The notes under the pieces: generated by a model
What the model was told of the DNA's origin: nothing
What the model saw: only the letters and a program-made list of their open reading frames with translations
Databases searched by the model: none
Part shown: positions 40,838-48,423 of the stretch, one piece after another
Layout of the letters: each line of letters begins with the position of its first letter
Numbering within the stretch: the stretch's first letter is position 1
Translations under genes and position numbers: made by a program
Origin: Methylorubrum aminovorans
Lineage (GTDB): Bacteria > Pseudomonadota > Alphaproteobacteria > Rhizobiales > Beijerinckiaceae
Direction: 5' to 3'
Assembly: GCF_022179725.1 (NCBI RefSeq)
Contig: NZ_BPRC01000010.1
Span: 1 to 64,000, forward strand
Length of the DNA stretch: 64,000 bases

Positions 40838-41185
40838 TCAGGCGACCCGGCCGAGATCGTCGTGGGCGCGGTCGCCGAGCGCTTCCTCGTGCAGGCGTTC
40901 GCGGAGCAGGTAGCCCTCGAAGGCCCAGATCTTCTCGCGAGCGTTCTTCCGCGCGATCTCGCGGCCGATCACCTCGTCGAAGTTCTCGACGCTGGCCGAG
41001 GCGCTCTCACCGGTGACAGTGAAGCCGTTGCGCAGGGTGAGCGCGCAGACCGTCAGCGTCGTGCCGGGAAAGCGATGGTACTGCGCATCGACGATACAGG
41101 CGTCGATTAGGTCAGGCGTTAGGCGCCGGGCGTTGAGGCCCTTCGCCTGTAGTGTTTCTTCCAGCTTAGACTCGTCGGTCGACAT
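40838..41185 (-). CDS. Gp49/Gp66-like phage protein (PF13876-like)
   Basis: A 115-residue protein with the hallmark RFPGTTLTVCALTLRNGFTV, TGESASASVENFDEVIGREI and RKNAREKIWAFEGYLLRERL of the N4 gp49/Sf6 gp66 family. Members are common in early operons of many temperate phages; the biochemical role is not established. Confidence 0.8.
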   Translation of the reverse strand: MSTDESKLEETLQAKGLNARRLTPDLIDACIVDAQYHRFPGTTLTVCALTLRNGFTVTGESASASVENFDEVIGREIARKNAREKIWAFEGYLLRERLHEEALGDRAHDDLGRVA

Positions 41186-41207
41186 GCGCTCTCCTCTCGC
41201 TCAGCAG

Positions 41208-41858
41208 CTACGGCCGCGGCTCCATCGCCCCGAACAGGGGCAGATCGGTCAGTTCGGGGGCAGCCGTCCGCCGCGGCGTGGATGCTGCGGGCGTGAAGCT
41301 TCGGCCCCTACGGCGGATCATGTCCTCGGCGAGCGAGCGTTCTCGGCTGGCGGTGTCCGACGCGTGCGTGCTCGCCCGGACCGCTCCCTGCGCGAGTGCG
41401 TGCCATTCGTCAGCGAAGATCCGGCGGCCGGGGCGGTAGCGCATCCGCCAGAGCAGCGTGTTCGGGACGCCGAACGTCTCTCCGGGCTCGGTCACTCGGA
41501 CGCCGGACGAGCGGATGATGATGTCCGCGAGCTGCCGGGCCTCCTCGACAGTAAAGTGCCCCTCCGGCTCCTCCGCACGAGGCGAGAACCCGTTCGCGAT
41601 CAGCCCCGAGGAGAGAACACGGGAGATGAGATCGCGGACGACATCAGAGTCGCGGAACCACTCGCCTGAGATCCGATAATCGGCGAGCGCGTTGTGCACC
41701 TGCCGCTCCTGCGAGCGGTCGCCGGGCACATCCCCTATGAGGCTCAGGCTTCTCGGATTGGCGACACCAAGCCCAGCAAGCCGCCGGTGGACATCCGCCG
41801 AGACACCGATCTTGATGGAGCCGAAGCCGTCGTCGGCAAAGTAGAGGCGCAAGGTCAT
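41208..41858 (-). CDS. T5orf172/GIY-YIG-like protein with clamp-like tail
   Basis: A 216-residue protein. Residues 8-75 (DGFGSIKIGVSADVHRRLAG; SLSLIGDVPGDRSQERQVHN; GEWFRDSDVVRDLI) match the T5orf172/Mug113 branch of the GIY-YIG nuclease superfamily. The middle is helical. The C-terminus carries ELTDLPLF (202-209), identical to that of the next protein and similar to sliding-clamp binding peptides. Stop and start overlap with the upstream gene. Confidence 0.7.
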   Translation of the reverse strand: MTLRLYFADDGFGSIKIGVSADVHRRLAGLGVANPRSLSLIGDVPGDRSQERQVHNALADYRISGEWFRDSDVVRDLISRVLSSGLIANGFSPRAEEPEGHFTVEEARQLADIIIRSSGVRVTEPGETFGVPNTLLWRMRYRPGRRIFADEWHALAQGAVRASTHASDTASRERSLAEDMIRRRGRSFTPAASTPRRTAAPELTDLPLFGAMEPRP

Positions 41859-42352
41859 TAGCGCCCCCGATCCATCTGGAACAACGGAAGGTCGGTCAGT
41901 TCACCCGCGGCCTTCTTGCGGAGGCGAGGCGCTGCAGCAGGCGGCGCGACAGGTGCCGAAGTGGTCGCGACTCGCTCACCGAGCGGAGCCGCTTCCGAAG
42001 CCCGAGCCACAGCCGATCCGCTCGCTCGCGCAGCCACCGTCCGATCGCCGCTAAGAGCCGCATCGAGTTCCCTCCGAAGTTCTTGGTTCTCCGCCGCGAG
42101 GGCGTCGGCCGCGTTCTCGACCCGAGCGCAGAGCCGCTCGTAGGCGGCGCGGATGTTCAGCGCGTCGTGCAGGCCAACCGTCACGTCCGGGGCGCGACCG
42201 AGCACCTTCCGGATCCAGGTCGGCGAGCGCCCTAGCTTCGAGCCGAGGGACTCGTAGGCGCGCATCCGCGAGCCGAGCGTCTGCTCTTTCACAGCGATGA
42301 TCGAAGCGAGATCTGGACGGATCTGCTCCAATGCTTGGTCGGCCGTCATCAT
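41858..42352 (-). CDS. Putative DNA-binding protein with clamp-like tail
   Basis: A 164-residue protein. The N-terminal half is helical with an HTH-like segment (YESLGSKLGRSPTWIRKVLG), a helical middle with NAADALAAENQELRRELDAA, then a disordered Ala/Pro region and the ending ELTDLPLF (151-158) plus QMDRGR. The ATG at 42352 overlaps the upstream stop (ATGATG). Possibly a replication or regulation factor. Confidence 0.65.
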   Translation of the reverse strand: MMTADQALEQIRPDLASIIAVKEQTLGSRMRAYESLGSKLGRSPTWIRKVLGRAPDVTVGLHDALNIRAAYERLCARVENAADALAAENQELRRELDAALSGDRTVAARASGSAVARASEAAPLGERVATTSAPVAPPAAAPRLRKKAAGELTDLPLFQMDRGR

Positions 42353-42813
42353 TGCGCGGCCACTCCCCAACTTTGACCGCATTCGGTCAGCCCTCCGTGC
42401 TTCAAGAAGATCGAAGCAACGGAGCGCGTTAGATGCGGGAGGTGAGAGGAAGACGCAGGTACACAGGCAGCAGCGCGACGGCCGACAGCTTGGCGGCGGA
42501 GGCAGGCGCGCGAGTAGAAATGGCCCGAGAAAAGGGCCGCCCCCGTGGGGACGGGAGCGGCCAAGTCCTTGGGAGGAACGCCCACGAAGGGCGCGTCAGT
42601 CGCGGGGCGACGGACATCGAGCGCGCCGCGGGAACGGCGCGAATGGGGGACGGGTCCGCCGACGTCCGAAACAGTGACGACGGACCCGACCGGCCGGTTC
42701 ATTCCGGCGCGGTTCGAAAGGGGAGCGCGGCGGGGACCGGGGGGCATCGGCGCACCCACCGCGCACGGGAGGCCGAAGCCGCCCGATCTGGAAAGGGGGA
42801 GGGGACCGCTCAT
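42349..42813 (-). CDS. Hypothetical phage protein
   Basis: A 154-residue protein from ATG 42813, chosen because it overlaps the stop of the upstream membrane gene (ATGA) and its own stop overlaps the next start. The sequence (VGSVVTVSDVGGPVPHSRRS; RSVASIFLKHGGLTECGQSW) shows no family and is Ser/Arg/Pro-rich, and a competing open frame exists on the other strand; hence reduced confidence. Confidence 0.45.
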   Translation of the reverse strand: MSGPLPLSRSGGFGLPCAVGAPMPPGPRRAPLSNRAGMNRPVGSVVTVSDVGGPVPHSRRSRGALDVRRPATDAPFVGVPPKDLAAPVPTGAALFSGHFYSRACLRRQAVGRRAAACVPASSSHLPHLTRSVASIFLKHGGLTECGQSWGVAAQ

Positions 42814-42956
42814 GGCAGCCACCCGGCGAGCCAGCACAAGCCGGCTGCAGCCGCATCGACCACGCCGACAGCGAGCGCCGAGGGCGAGCCGTGCAGCGCA
42901 GCGCGAGCGAAGCCGACGACAGCGAGGGCGCCGAAGATGAGGGCGAGCGCGACCAT
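42810..42956 (-). CDS. Mini membrane protein
   Basis: A 48-residue protein with two hydrophobic stretches (MVALALIFGALAVVGFARAA; LAVGVVDAAAAGLCWLAGWL). Start at ATG 42956, two bases before the upstream stop region; stop overlaps the next ATG. Probably an inner-membrane peptide. Confidence 0.55.
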   Translation of the reverse strand: MVALALIFGALAVVGFARAALHGSPSALAVGVVDAAAAGLCWLAGWLP

Positions 42957-42957
42957 G

Positions 42958-43191
42958 TCAGGCGCTCCCCGCAACCGGCAGCAGCCAGAGCGCCAGGACC
43001 CCACGCGGCGTCGCGAGATGCCACCCTTCGACATAAGGACAACCGCAGACGGCGATGCCGGCGACCAGCATGGAGCCGTCGTCTTTGAACCGGACGCGGA
43101 CCCGCACGCGGTGGACTCGGCGGGACGGGGATCGTGCCGCGCCTGGACAGGTCGGCGAGGCAGCATCGACGTCGAGGGGGAGGGCGCGCAT
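42958..43191 (-). CDS. Small hypothetical phage protein
   Basis: A 77-residue beta-rich protein (RVRVRVRFKDDGSMLVAGIA; CGCPYVEGWHLATPRGVLAL) whose ATG shares a base with the stop of the Cro-like gene (TGATG). A CGC pair may bind metal. Function unknown. Confidence 0.6.
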   Translation of the reverse strand: MRALPLDVDAASPTCPGAARSPSRRVHRVRVRVRFKDDGSMLVAGIAVCGCPYVEGWHLATPRGVLALWLLPVAGSA

Positions 43192-43451
43192 CAGGCGGCG
43201 ACCTCCGGCGCGGGCGTCTTTGCGGGACGGGCGACGTCCGACGGCCACGAGGCGTCATGCTCGGGCGGCCAGTTGTCGGAGAGCCACTGCAGGGCCTTCT
43301 CGTACCGGGTGACCTGGATGTCGGCCCCGGCCTCGAGCGCACCGAGCTTCTTCGAGTCGCCGAAAAGCCTCCACGAGAGCGTGGTGGTTTCGAGACCTGA
43401 GATCTCGCGGAATGCCGTCGTGACGGCGATGAAGCGGGCGATGGCGCTCAT
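43191..43451 (-). CDS. Cro-like phage regulator
   Basis: An 86-residue protein, first gene of the left early operon and divergent from the repressor. It contains an HTH-like region (FIAVTTAFREISGLETTTLS, LFGDSKKLGALEAGADIQVT) followed by RYEKALQWLSDNWPPE, a form I associate with small phage regulators in rhizobial genomes. Its promoter overlaps two repressor operators. Probably competes with the repressor to commit to lysis. The mRNA seems to begin almost at the ATG. Confidence 0.6.
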   Translation of the reverse strand: MSAIARFIAVTTAFREISGLETTTLSWRLFGDSKKLGALEAGADIQVTRYEKALQWLSDNWPPEHDASWPSDVARPAKTPAPEVAA

Positions 43452-43458
43452 GACCGAA

Positions 43459-43487
43459 CAATTCGGTCAATCTACCGGACTTGTCAA
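43459..43487 (-). promoter_or_regulatory. Left early promoter (leaderless)
   Basis: On the minus strand TTGACA (43487-43482), exactly 17 bp, then GAATTG (43464-43459). The expected start of transcription is within a few bases of the Cro-like ATG at 43451, so the mRNA would be leaderless. Operator 43463-43478 covers the spacer and operator 43487-43502 abuts the -35. Confidence 0.6.
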
Positions 43488-43536
43488 CGGTCATATTACC
43501 GGATGAACAGCCGGACGCTTACGGTAAGGCTACCGG
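43463..43536. promoter_or_regulatory. Left operator cluster, three 16-bp sites
   Basis: Three sites with the form NCGGT-N6-ACCGG: 43463-43478 (TCGGTCAATCTACCGG), 43487-43502 (ACGGTCATATTACCGG) and 43521-43536 (ACGGTAAGGCTACCGG). The third ends three bases before the repressor start codon. Together with three sites at 44693-44779 they are the likely binding sites of the repressor encoded at 43540. Confidence 0.8.
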
Positions 43537-43539
43537 CCT

Positions 43540-44277
43540 ATGGATATGCCCATGGTCCTTGCGCGCATTGAGGAGCGCCTGAAGGCGGTCGGACTGTCGG
43601 CCGATGCCGCGTCGCGGGCTGCCGGCACCCCCGACGCAATCCGCAATCTGCGCAGGGCTGTGAAGAATGGCGGCCGTCAGGGCGTCACGATGACGACGCT
43701 CGCCGCCCTTGCTCCGGTGCTCCAGACCACCGCCGGTTACCTGTTGGAGGGTGGCGAGTCGCCCGCAATGTTCGACGCCGTCAGCGACGGTCGCCGGCCG
43801 ACCTCGATACCCGTAGTGGGGAAGCTTGCGGCCGGCGTATTCCGCGAAGTGATCGAGCACGACGACGGCGATCAGGAGTTCATCTTCGATGAGCCCGACC
43901 CGGAGTTTCCGAGCGCCCGCCAGGTGGCCTTCACCGTAGAGGGCGAGTCGCTCAACGATCTGAAGCCGCGGCCCATTCTCGACGGCGACAAGCTGATCTG
44001 TGTCGATTTCGACGACACCGGCCTTCCGCTGATCCAGGACATGATCGTCGTCGTGCAGCGGACCCGCGACGATGGCCGGACGCTGGAGTGGTCGGCCAAG
44101 CAGGTCGAGATCCACCCAGGCCGAACCGAGTTTCACCCGCGATCTACGAACAAGGCGCTGAAGCCGATCGTGGTGCCGGACGATCCCGACACCGATACCG
44201 GCGAACGCGTCGAGGTGATCGCCTTGGTACGGCGCACGTCCTACGCCCTGCCGAAGGCGCCGCCGCGCCGCCGCTGA
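43540..44277 (+). CDS. CI/LexA-type phage repressor
   Basis: A 245-residue repressor. N-terminal DNA-binding region (about 5-70, VLARIEERLKAVGLSADAAS and ALAPVLQTTAGYLLEGG) and C-terminal S24 peptidase domain: cleavage site Ala98-Gly99 in GKLAAGVF, nucleophile Ser137 in VEGESLND, candidate general-base Lys187 in SAKQVEI. These are the parts needed for RecA-stimulated self-cleavage, so the prophage should respond to DNA damage. ATG 43540 follows operator 3; ATG 43546 or 43552 are alternatives. Transcribed alone between the two early operons. Confidence 0.88.
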   Translation: MDMPMVLARIEERLKAVGLSADAASRAAGTPDAIRNLRRAVKNGGRQGVTMTTLAALAPVLQTTAGYLLEGGESPAMFDAVSDGRRPTSIPVVGKLAAGVFREVIEHDDGDQEFIFDEPDPEFPSARQVAFTVEGESLNDLKPRPILDGDKLICVDFDDTGLPLIQDMIVVVQRTRDDGRTLEWSAKQVEIHPGRTEFHPRSTNKALKPIVVPDDPDTDTGERVEVIALVRRTSYALPKAPPRRR

Positions 44278-44588
44278 AGCTCACCCATCACGCCCAGCCC
44301 CCTCGACCGGAGCCCAGCCGCCGGCGTAGGGGGCGCTTCTGTGGCCGTGCCAAAGGTTTCGCCTTCTTCCAGAGGGCGCACGCCAATGAGCGTTGAGACT
44401 GGATTGTCGCAAATTTCGCATGGATAGAACTGACTATTGAGCAAATTGCTTTCTAGCAATTCCTCAACATCTGCCGGCGCGTCCGCAAGATTTGGCGAGA
44501 CCAACTCCCGGCACATTACTTGTCTGCAATTGGCACAGCGGAAGCGAAGCGCGAAACGAGCGCGGACGGTCGGGTGTTCTATGGACAA
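44241..44588 (-). CDS. Small zinc-ribbon protein
   Basis: A 115-residue protein with FRCANCRQVMCRELV and FYPCEICDNPVS, two CxxC knuckles about 35 residues apart, a typical zinc ribbon. The C-terminus is Pro/Gly/Arg-rich and overlaps the repressor 3' end by 37 bp on the other strand. AT-richer in its first half, so possibly acquired. Function unknown. Confidence 0.65.
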   Translation of the reverse strand: MSIEHPTVRARFALRFRCANCRQVMCRELVSPNLADAPADVEELLESNLLNSQFYPCEICDNPVSTLIGVRPLEEGETFGTATEAPPTPAAGLRSRGLGVMGELQRRRGGAFGRA

Positions 44589-44692
44589 AACTCGCCTCCC
44601 TAAAAATCTGTTCCCGTTTTGTGCTAAATCCTAGGTCTGCGTCGAGTCCCATTTTCGCGTTTTCCCTGCCGGTCTCAGTCCTGTGGATAAGA

Positions 44693-44779
44693 TCGGCCAG
44701 GCTACCGGATGAGGAACCGCCTGCGACCGATTTTTCCGGTCAAACTACCGGAAAACGGTTGACCCGGTAAAATGACCGG
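44693..44779. promoter_or_regulatory. Right operator cluster, three 16-bp sites
   Basis: Sites 44693-44708 (TCGGCCAGGCTACCGG, one change), 44736-44751 (CCGGTCAAACTACCGG) and 44764-44779 (CCGGTAAAATGACCGG). The last two are near-perfect palindromes in their outer arms. The third lies inside the right early promoter spacer, so repressor binding would block it. Confidence 0.8.
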
Positions 44780-44787
44780 AATACAGT
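44759..44787 (+). promoter_or_regulatory. Right early promoter
   Basis: TTGACC (44759-44764), 17-bp spacer, TACAGT (44782-44787). Transcription should begin near 44794, about 32 bases before the GTG of the first gene. The operator 44764-44779 fills the spacer. Confidence 0.75.
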
Positions 44788-44825
44788 TAGCCCATCGCCG
44801 CTCAACGAGCCGATGGAGCCGCACG

Positions 44826-45035
44826 GTGCCCCAGCCCACCGATTACTGGATCGACCGCCTCGACGGCGCCTTCGCCGTCTTCTCTGCCTCGGGCATCGAG
44901 CTTGAGGGCATCGAGAGCCGCGGCGACGCGCAGAACCACATCCTCGACCTGATCGAGCGCGACCGCGTGGCGGCCCAGGAGGAGATCGCCTCCCTCGCCG
45001 ACTTCGAGGCCCAGCACTTCGCCGAGGCCGCGTGA
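44826..45035 (+). CDS. First gene of right early operon, small hypothetical
   Basis: A 69-residue protein (PQPTDYWIDRLDGAFAVFSA; AQEEIASLADFEAQHFAEAA). GTG 44826 is preferred over an upstream ATG at 44772 because the latter would lie within the promoter; a GGAG site is suitably spaced. Helical, acidic. Function unknown. Confidence 0.65.
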   Translation: MPQPTDYWIDRLDGAFAVFSASGIELEGIESRGDAQNHILDLIERDRVAAQEEIASLADFEAQHFAEAA

Positions 45036-45178
45036 TGGTCGCGTTCCTCGAAAGCCTCCCGGCGCTCCAGGCCCTTGCGGTCGTGGCCATCGGTCCCGGC
45101 GTCGCCGTGCTCGGCCTCGCCTTCTTCGTCTACGACGCGGGCCGGCTGGTCCGCCTCGCGATCACGGGGCGGCTGTGA
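45035..45178 (+). CDS. Mini membrane protein
   Basis: A 47-residue protein with one long hydrophobic helix (LQALAVVAIGPGVAVLGLAF) and a basic end. Start overlaps the previous stop (TGATG) and stop overlaps the next start. Function unknown. Confidence 0.55.
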   Translation: MVAFLESLPALQALAVVAIGPGVAVLGLAFFVYDAGRLVRLAITGRL

Positions 45179-45450
45179 TGGCGACGCCGACCCATCCCGA
45201 TCCCTGCGGCGCCCGGTGCGAGACGGCCGACGCGCTGCGCACCCTGCGCAACCTGCTTGAGGCCGCTGCGAATGAGGCCGCCCGCATCCGTGCCGGTGCG
45301 GCCCTCGGCAACGCCGACCGCTTCCATGTCAACGAGGCGGTGGATCTCGCCCACGAGGCCCAGGCGCTCGCCAGCATCCTCGGTGCCGTGCCCGCCGCGG
45401 CGACCGACGCCGATCCCTCCCTCACCACCGATTCCCGCGAGGCAGCATGA
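45178..45450 (+). CDS. Small helical hypothetical protein
   Basis: A 90-residue helix-rich protein (ADALRTLRNLLEAAANEAAR; HEAQALASILGAVPAA) with an N-terminal Cys pair (DPCGARCE). Coupled by overlaps at both ends. Function unknown. Confidence 0.6.
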   Translation: MATPTHPDPCGARCETADALRTLRNLLEAAANEAARIRAGAALGNADRFHVNEAVDLAHEAQALASILGAVPAAATDADPSLTTDSREAA

Positions 45451-45581
45451 GCGCGCTCTCGAACTTCGTCTGGGTCGCCGTGCTCGCCCTGCCGCTGATC
45501 CTCATCGGCATTGCCGCGCACATGGCCGGCGCCGACCGGCGCGCCCGTTCCTCGCGCGGGGAGGGCCGCGGCCGTGGCTGA
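45447..45581 (+). CDS. Mini membrane protein
   Basis: A 44-residue protein, MSALSNFVWVAVLALPLILI with a single membrane helix and an Arg/Gly-rich tail. ATG overlaps the upstream stop; its end overlaps the next GTG. Function unknown. Confidence 0.5.
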   Translation: MSALSNFVWVAVLALPLILIGIAAHMAGADRRARSSRGEGRGRG

Positions 45582-45774
45582 TCGCACCCCGTACAGCCTC
45601 ACCGTCGAGCGCACTGCCGATGGCCCGCGCCTCGTCGCGATTGGCCCCGACGGCGAGCGCGCCGCCGAGTTCGACATGGCCCGCGACGGCGCCCGCCTCC
45701 TCGCCCGCGAGCTGCTCGCCGCTTCCGGCGACGGCACGGAGCGCACCTTCACGCCGGAGGCCGCTCGTGGCTGA
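45574..45774 (+). CDS. Small hypothetical protein, tandem relative
   Basis: A 66-residue protein from GTG (MADRTPYSLTVERTADGPRL; FDMARDGARLLARELLAA). It and the following gene share the same start phrase (GTG GCT GAT CGC, MADR) and overlap geometry, suggesting a local duplication of the start region. Function unknown. Confidence 0.55.
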   Translation: MADRTPYSLTVERTADGPRLVAIGPDGERAAEFDMARDGARLLARELLAASGDGTERTFTPEAARG

Positions 45775-46126
45775 TCGCATCCCCGAGCAGCAGGCATTCG
45801 CCGACCTGTTCCTGTCCCTCGGCGTCCGGCTCCCGCTGCGCGTCGGCGGACTTCTCGGCCGCGAGATCCGCGACGCCGACGGGCACACGTTCTTCATCGT
45901 CCTGCCGGCCGGCAGCCAGTCCGACGACCGCGCCCGCGCGCTCGCCATCGTCAGCGCGGTGAACATCGCCACCGGCACGCCCGACCACGAGGCCGGCCCG
46001 CTCCCGGTCCTGCGCCCACTCACCGCCGACGTGATCCGGGCAGCCGAGAACCCCTTTGACCCCGAGCACCTGATCGCCGTGGCGCGCGCCGCCCGGCGCA
46101 ACCCTCGCGCCGACGCAGCGGAGTAA
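45767..46126 (+). CDS. Hypothetical phage protein
   Basis: A 119-residue protein from GTG 45767 (MADRIPEQQAFADLFLSLGV; REIRDADGHTFFIVLPAGSQ; NPFDPEHLIAVARAARRNPR). Precedes the SMC-like gene by six bases. Unknown; possibly an accessory of the recombination module. Confidence 0.6.
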   Translation: MADRIPEQQAFADLFLSLGVRLPLRVGGLLGREIRDADGHTFFIVLPAGSQSDDRARALAIVSAVNIATGTPDHEAGPLPVLRPLTADVIRAAENPFDPEHLIAVARAARRNPRADAAE

Positions 46127-46132
46127 GAGCCC

Positions 46133-47446
46133 ATGAAGATCATCGAACTGGCCGCCGAGAACGTGAAGCGGCTGAAGGCCGTCGCGATCCGGCCGGACGG
46201 AAACCTCGTCGAGATCAGCGGCCGGAACGGACAGGGTAAAAGCTCGGTCCTCGACGCGATCTGGTGGGCGCTCTCCGGAACGTCGCACATCCAGGCCGTC
46301 CCGATCCGGAAAGGCGAGACCGAGGCGCGCATCCGCCTCGACCTCGGCGACCTGAAGGTGATCCGCACCTTCAAGAAGCGTGAGGACGAGACCTTCACGA
46401 CCTCCATCGTGGTCGAAAGCCAGGAAGGTGCCCGCTTCCCCTCGCCGCAACGGATGCTCGACAGCCTGCTCGGCGAGTTGTCCTTTGATCCTCTGGCCTT
46501 CAGCCGCATGGACGGACGCCGGCAGCTTGAGGCGCTGAAGCGCTTCGTCCCCGGCGTGGACTTCGCCGCGATGGAGAAGGCCAACAAGGCCGATTTCGAC
46601 AAGCGAACCGAGGTAAACCGGCAGGCAAAGACGCTCCGGGCGCAGGCGGCGGTCATCGTCGTGCCGGCCGATGCTCCGGCCGAGCGGATCGACGAGTCCG
46701 CCCTCGTCGAGGAGATGGAGCGGGCCGGCGAGCACAACGCCGACCTTGAGCGACGCAAGATGCGGCGCGAGCAGGCCGCCCAAGACATCGCCACGAAGCG
46801 CCGGGATGCCGAGCGCGAACGCGGGATCGCTGCGGACCTGCGCAAGCAGGCCGAGGCGGCAGAGGCTCGCGCCAATGTCGAGGACGGCGTCGCGAACGAC
46901 CTGCAGAGTAGGCTCGACGGCGCAGAGAAACTGCCGCAGCCGATCGATACCTCTGCCCTGCGCCTCCGGATCGACGAGGCCCGCAGCCAGAACCACGCCG
47001 TCGGACTTCGCGAGCAGCGCACCGAGATCGAGGCAAAGGCCCGCGAGGCCGAGGAGGCTTCCGCTGCGCTCACCAAGGCTATGGACGAGCGCGCGGCTCA
47101 GAAGCGCGAAGCCATCGAGAAGGCCGACCTTCCGGTGCCCGGCATCGCCTTCGGTGACGAAGAGATCCTGCTGAACGGGGTGCCGTTCGATCAGGCGTCG
47201 TCGGCCGAGCAGCTCCGCACATCTGTCGCCATCGCGATCGCGGCCAATCCGAAGCTGCGGGTGATCCGCGTGCAGGACGGCTCGCTCCTCGACGAGGAGG
47301 CGATGGCGATCCTCGCCGAGATGGCAAACGCCGCCGACTGCCAGGTCTGGGTCGAGGTGGTGCAGTCCGGGCGCTCCACCGCTGTCGTCATCGAGGACGG
47401 GCAGGTGCGCGGCGCCATGGCCGTCGCCTCTCAGGCTGCGGAGTGA
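46133..47446 (+). CDS. SMC/RecF-like AAA ATPase, recombination module
   Basis: A 437-residue ATPase. Walker A SGRNGQGKSSVLDAI (about 29-43) follows the RecF-like opening MKIIELAAENVKRLKAVAIR. A long coiled coil covers about 180-320, and the C-terminal ATPase lobe has the LSSGE-like signature replaced by FDQASSAEQLRTSVAIAIA and a Walker-B-like VIRVQDGSLLDEEAMAIL. Such short SMC-like proteins often sit before phage exonucleases and probably act with them on DNA ends. Confidence 0.8.
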   Translation: MKIIELAAENVKRLKAVAIRPDGNLVEISGRNGQGKSSVLDAIWWALSGTSHIQAVPIRKGETEARIRLDLGDLKVIRTFKKREDETFTTSIVVESQEGARFPSPQRMLDSLLGELSFDPLAFSRMDGRRQLEALKRFVPGVDFAAMEKANKADFDKRTEVNRQAKTLRAQAAVIVVPADAPAERIDESALVEEMERAGEHNADLERRKMRREQAAQDIATKRRDAERERGIAADLRKQAEAAEARANVEDGVANDLQSRLDGAEKLPQPIDTSALRLRIDEARSQNHAVGLREQRTEIEAKAREAEEASAALTKAMDERAAQKREAIEKADLPVPGIAFGDEEILLNGVPFDQASSAEQLRTSVAIAIAANPKLRVIRVQDGSLLDEEAMAILAEMANAADCQVWVEVVQSGRSTAVVIEDGQVRGAMAVASQAAE

Positions 47447-48423
47447 CGGCGATGCGGATTATCGAACACACCGCAGGTCGGGTCTCTGCCCCCGGCCTCT
47501 ACCGGATGCCGGCCGAGGTCTACCACGCAGATCCGGCACCTGAGCCGTCGCTGTCGTCGTCGATCGCGAAGCTCCTCATCGACCGCAGCCCCGAGCACGC
47601 CTTTCACGCGCATCCTCGGCTGAGCGGTCCGCAGGAGGAATCCGACCCGACGCGGCCGAAGGAGATCGGCACCGCCGCGCACAAGCTCCTGCTCGACCAA
47701 GGCCGCGATCTCGTCGTGGTCGAGGCCGAGGCCTGGACGTCGAAGGATGCGCGAGCCGAGCGCGCCGCCGCCTACGCCGCTGGCGACTGCCCGATCCTGC
47801 GTCCCGATCTCGACAAGGCCGAGGGCATCGCGAACGGGGCCTTCGACCGGCTCGCCAAGATCCCCGGCTGCGAGGGATTCCGCGCAGCGGATGCCGAGAT
47901 CGTCGCCGTGGCTCGCGACCGGTCCGGCGCGTGGCTCCGGATCATGATGGACAAGGTCGAGATCACCGACCAGGGCGCGATCATCTGGGACGTGAAGACT
48001 GGTGAGCAGGCCGCCGCGCCGCAGGGCCTTGGCCGCCGCATCGAGGGCATGGCGATGGAGGTGCAGGCCGCCTTCTACGTCCACGTCCTCGGGCTGCTGC
48101 TGCCGAAGCTGCAAGGCCGCATCCTCTTCCGGTGGGTCTTCATCGAGAACGACCCGCCGCACGCCGCTACCGTGGCCGAGGCCGACGGTGCGGGCATGCA
48201 CGTCGGCGAGCGCAAGGTCGCCCTCGCGCTTCACCGCTGGAACGCAGGCCTGCGCCGCGGCACCTGGCCGAGCTACCCCGCCCAGATCATCCGCGCCGAA
48301 TACCCCGAGTGGGCCGCCCGTAAGTGGGCCGAGCGCGAGGAACTGGACCCCTCCGTCGCGGACGTCGACTGGTCCCTCGACAAGAGCCCGTGGCGCCCCC
48401 TCGACATGGAGAATGCCGCGTGA
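47443..48423 (+). CDS. RecE-like PD-(D/E)XK exonuclease
   Basis: A 326-residue nuclease of the exonuclease VIII/DUF3799 group (PF12684-like). LYRMPAEVYHADPAPEPSLS, SSSIAKLLIDRSPEHAF, EIGTAAHKLLLDQ near the N-terminus and the catalytic core IMMDKVEITDQGAIIWDVKT with EVQAAFYVHVL. It should resect double-stranded ends 5' to 3' to make a substrate for the annealing protein encoded next. GTG start overlapping the upstream stop. Confidence 0.85.
   Translation: MTAMRIIEHTAGRVSAPGLYRMPAEVYHADPAPEPSLSSSIAKLLIDRSPEHAFHAHPRLSGPQEESDPTRPKEIGTAAHKLLLDQGRDLVVVEAEAWTSKDARAERAAAYAAGDCPILRPDLDKAEGIANGAFDRLAKIPGCEGFRAADAEIVAVARDRSGAWLRIMMDKVEITDQGAIIWDVKTGEQAAAPQGLGRRIEGMAMEVQAAFYVHVLGLLLPKLQGRILFRWVFIENDPPHAATVAEADGAGMHVGERKVALALHRWNAGLRRGTWPSYPAQIIRAEYPEWAARKWAEREELDPSVADVDWSLDKSPWRPLDMENAA

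Noticed and set aside
42433..43506. Plus-strand open frame of 357 codons before the repressor
   Set aside because: It would run through the left operators and promoter, and its translation is disordered; the minus-strand chain with stop/start overlaps is favoured.
45502..47076. Long minus-strand open frame (524 codons) opposite the SMC-like gene
   Set aside because: Ser/Arg-rich low-complexity translation, exact antisense of a gene with clear Walker motifs and overlapping operon starts; a GC-rich shadow.
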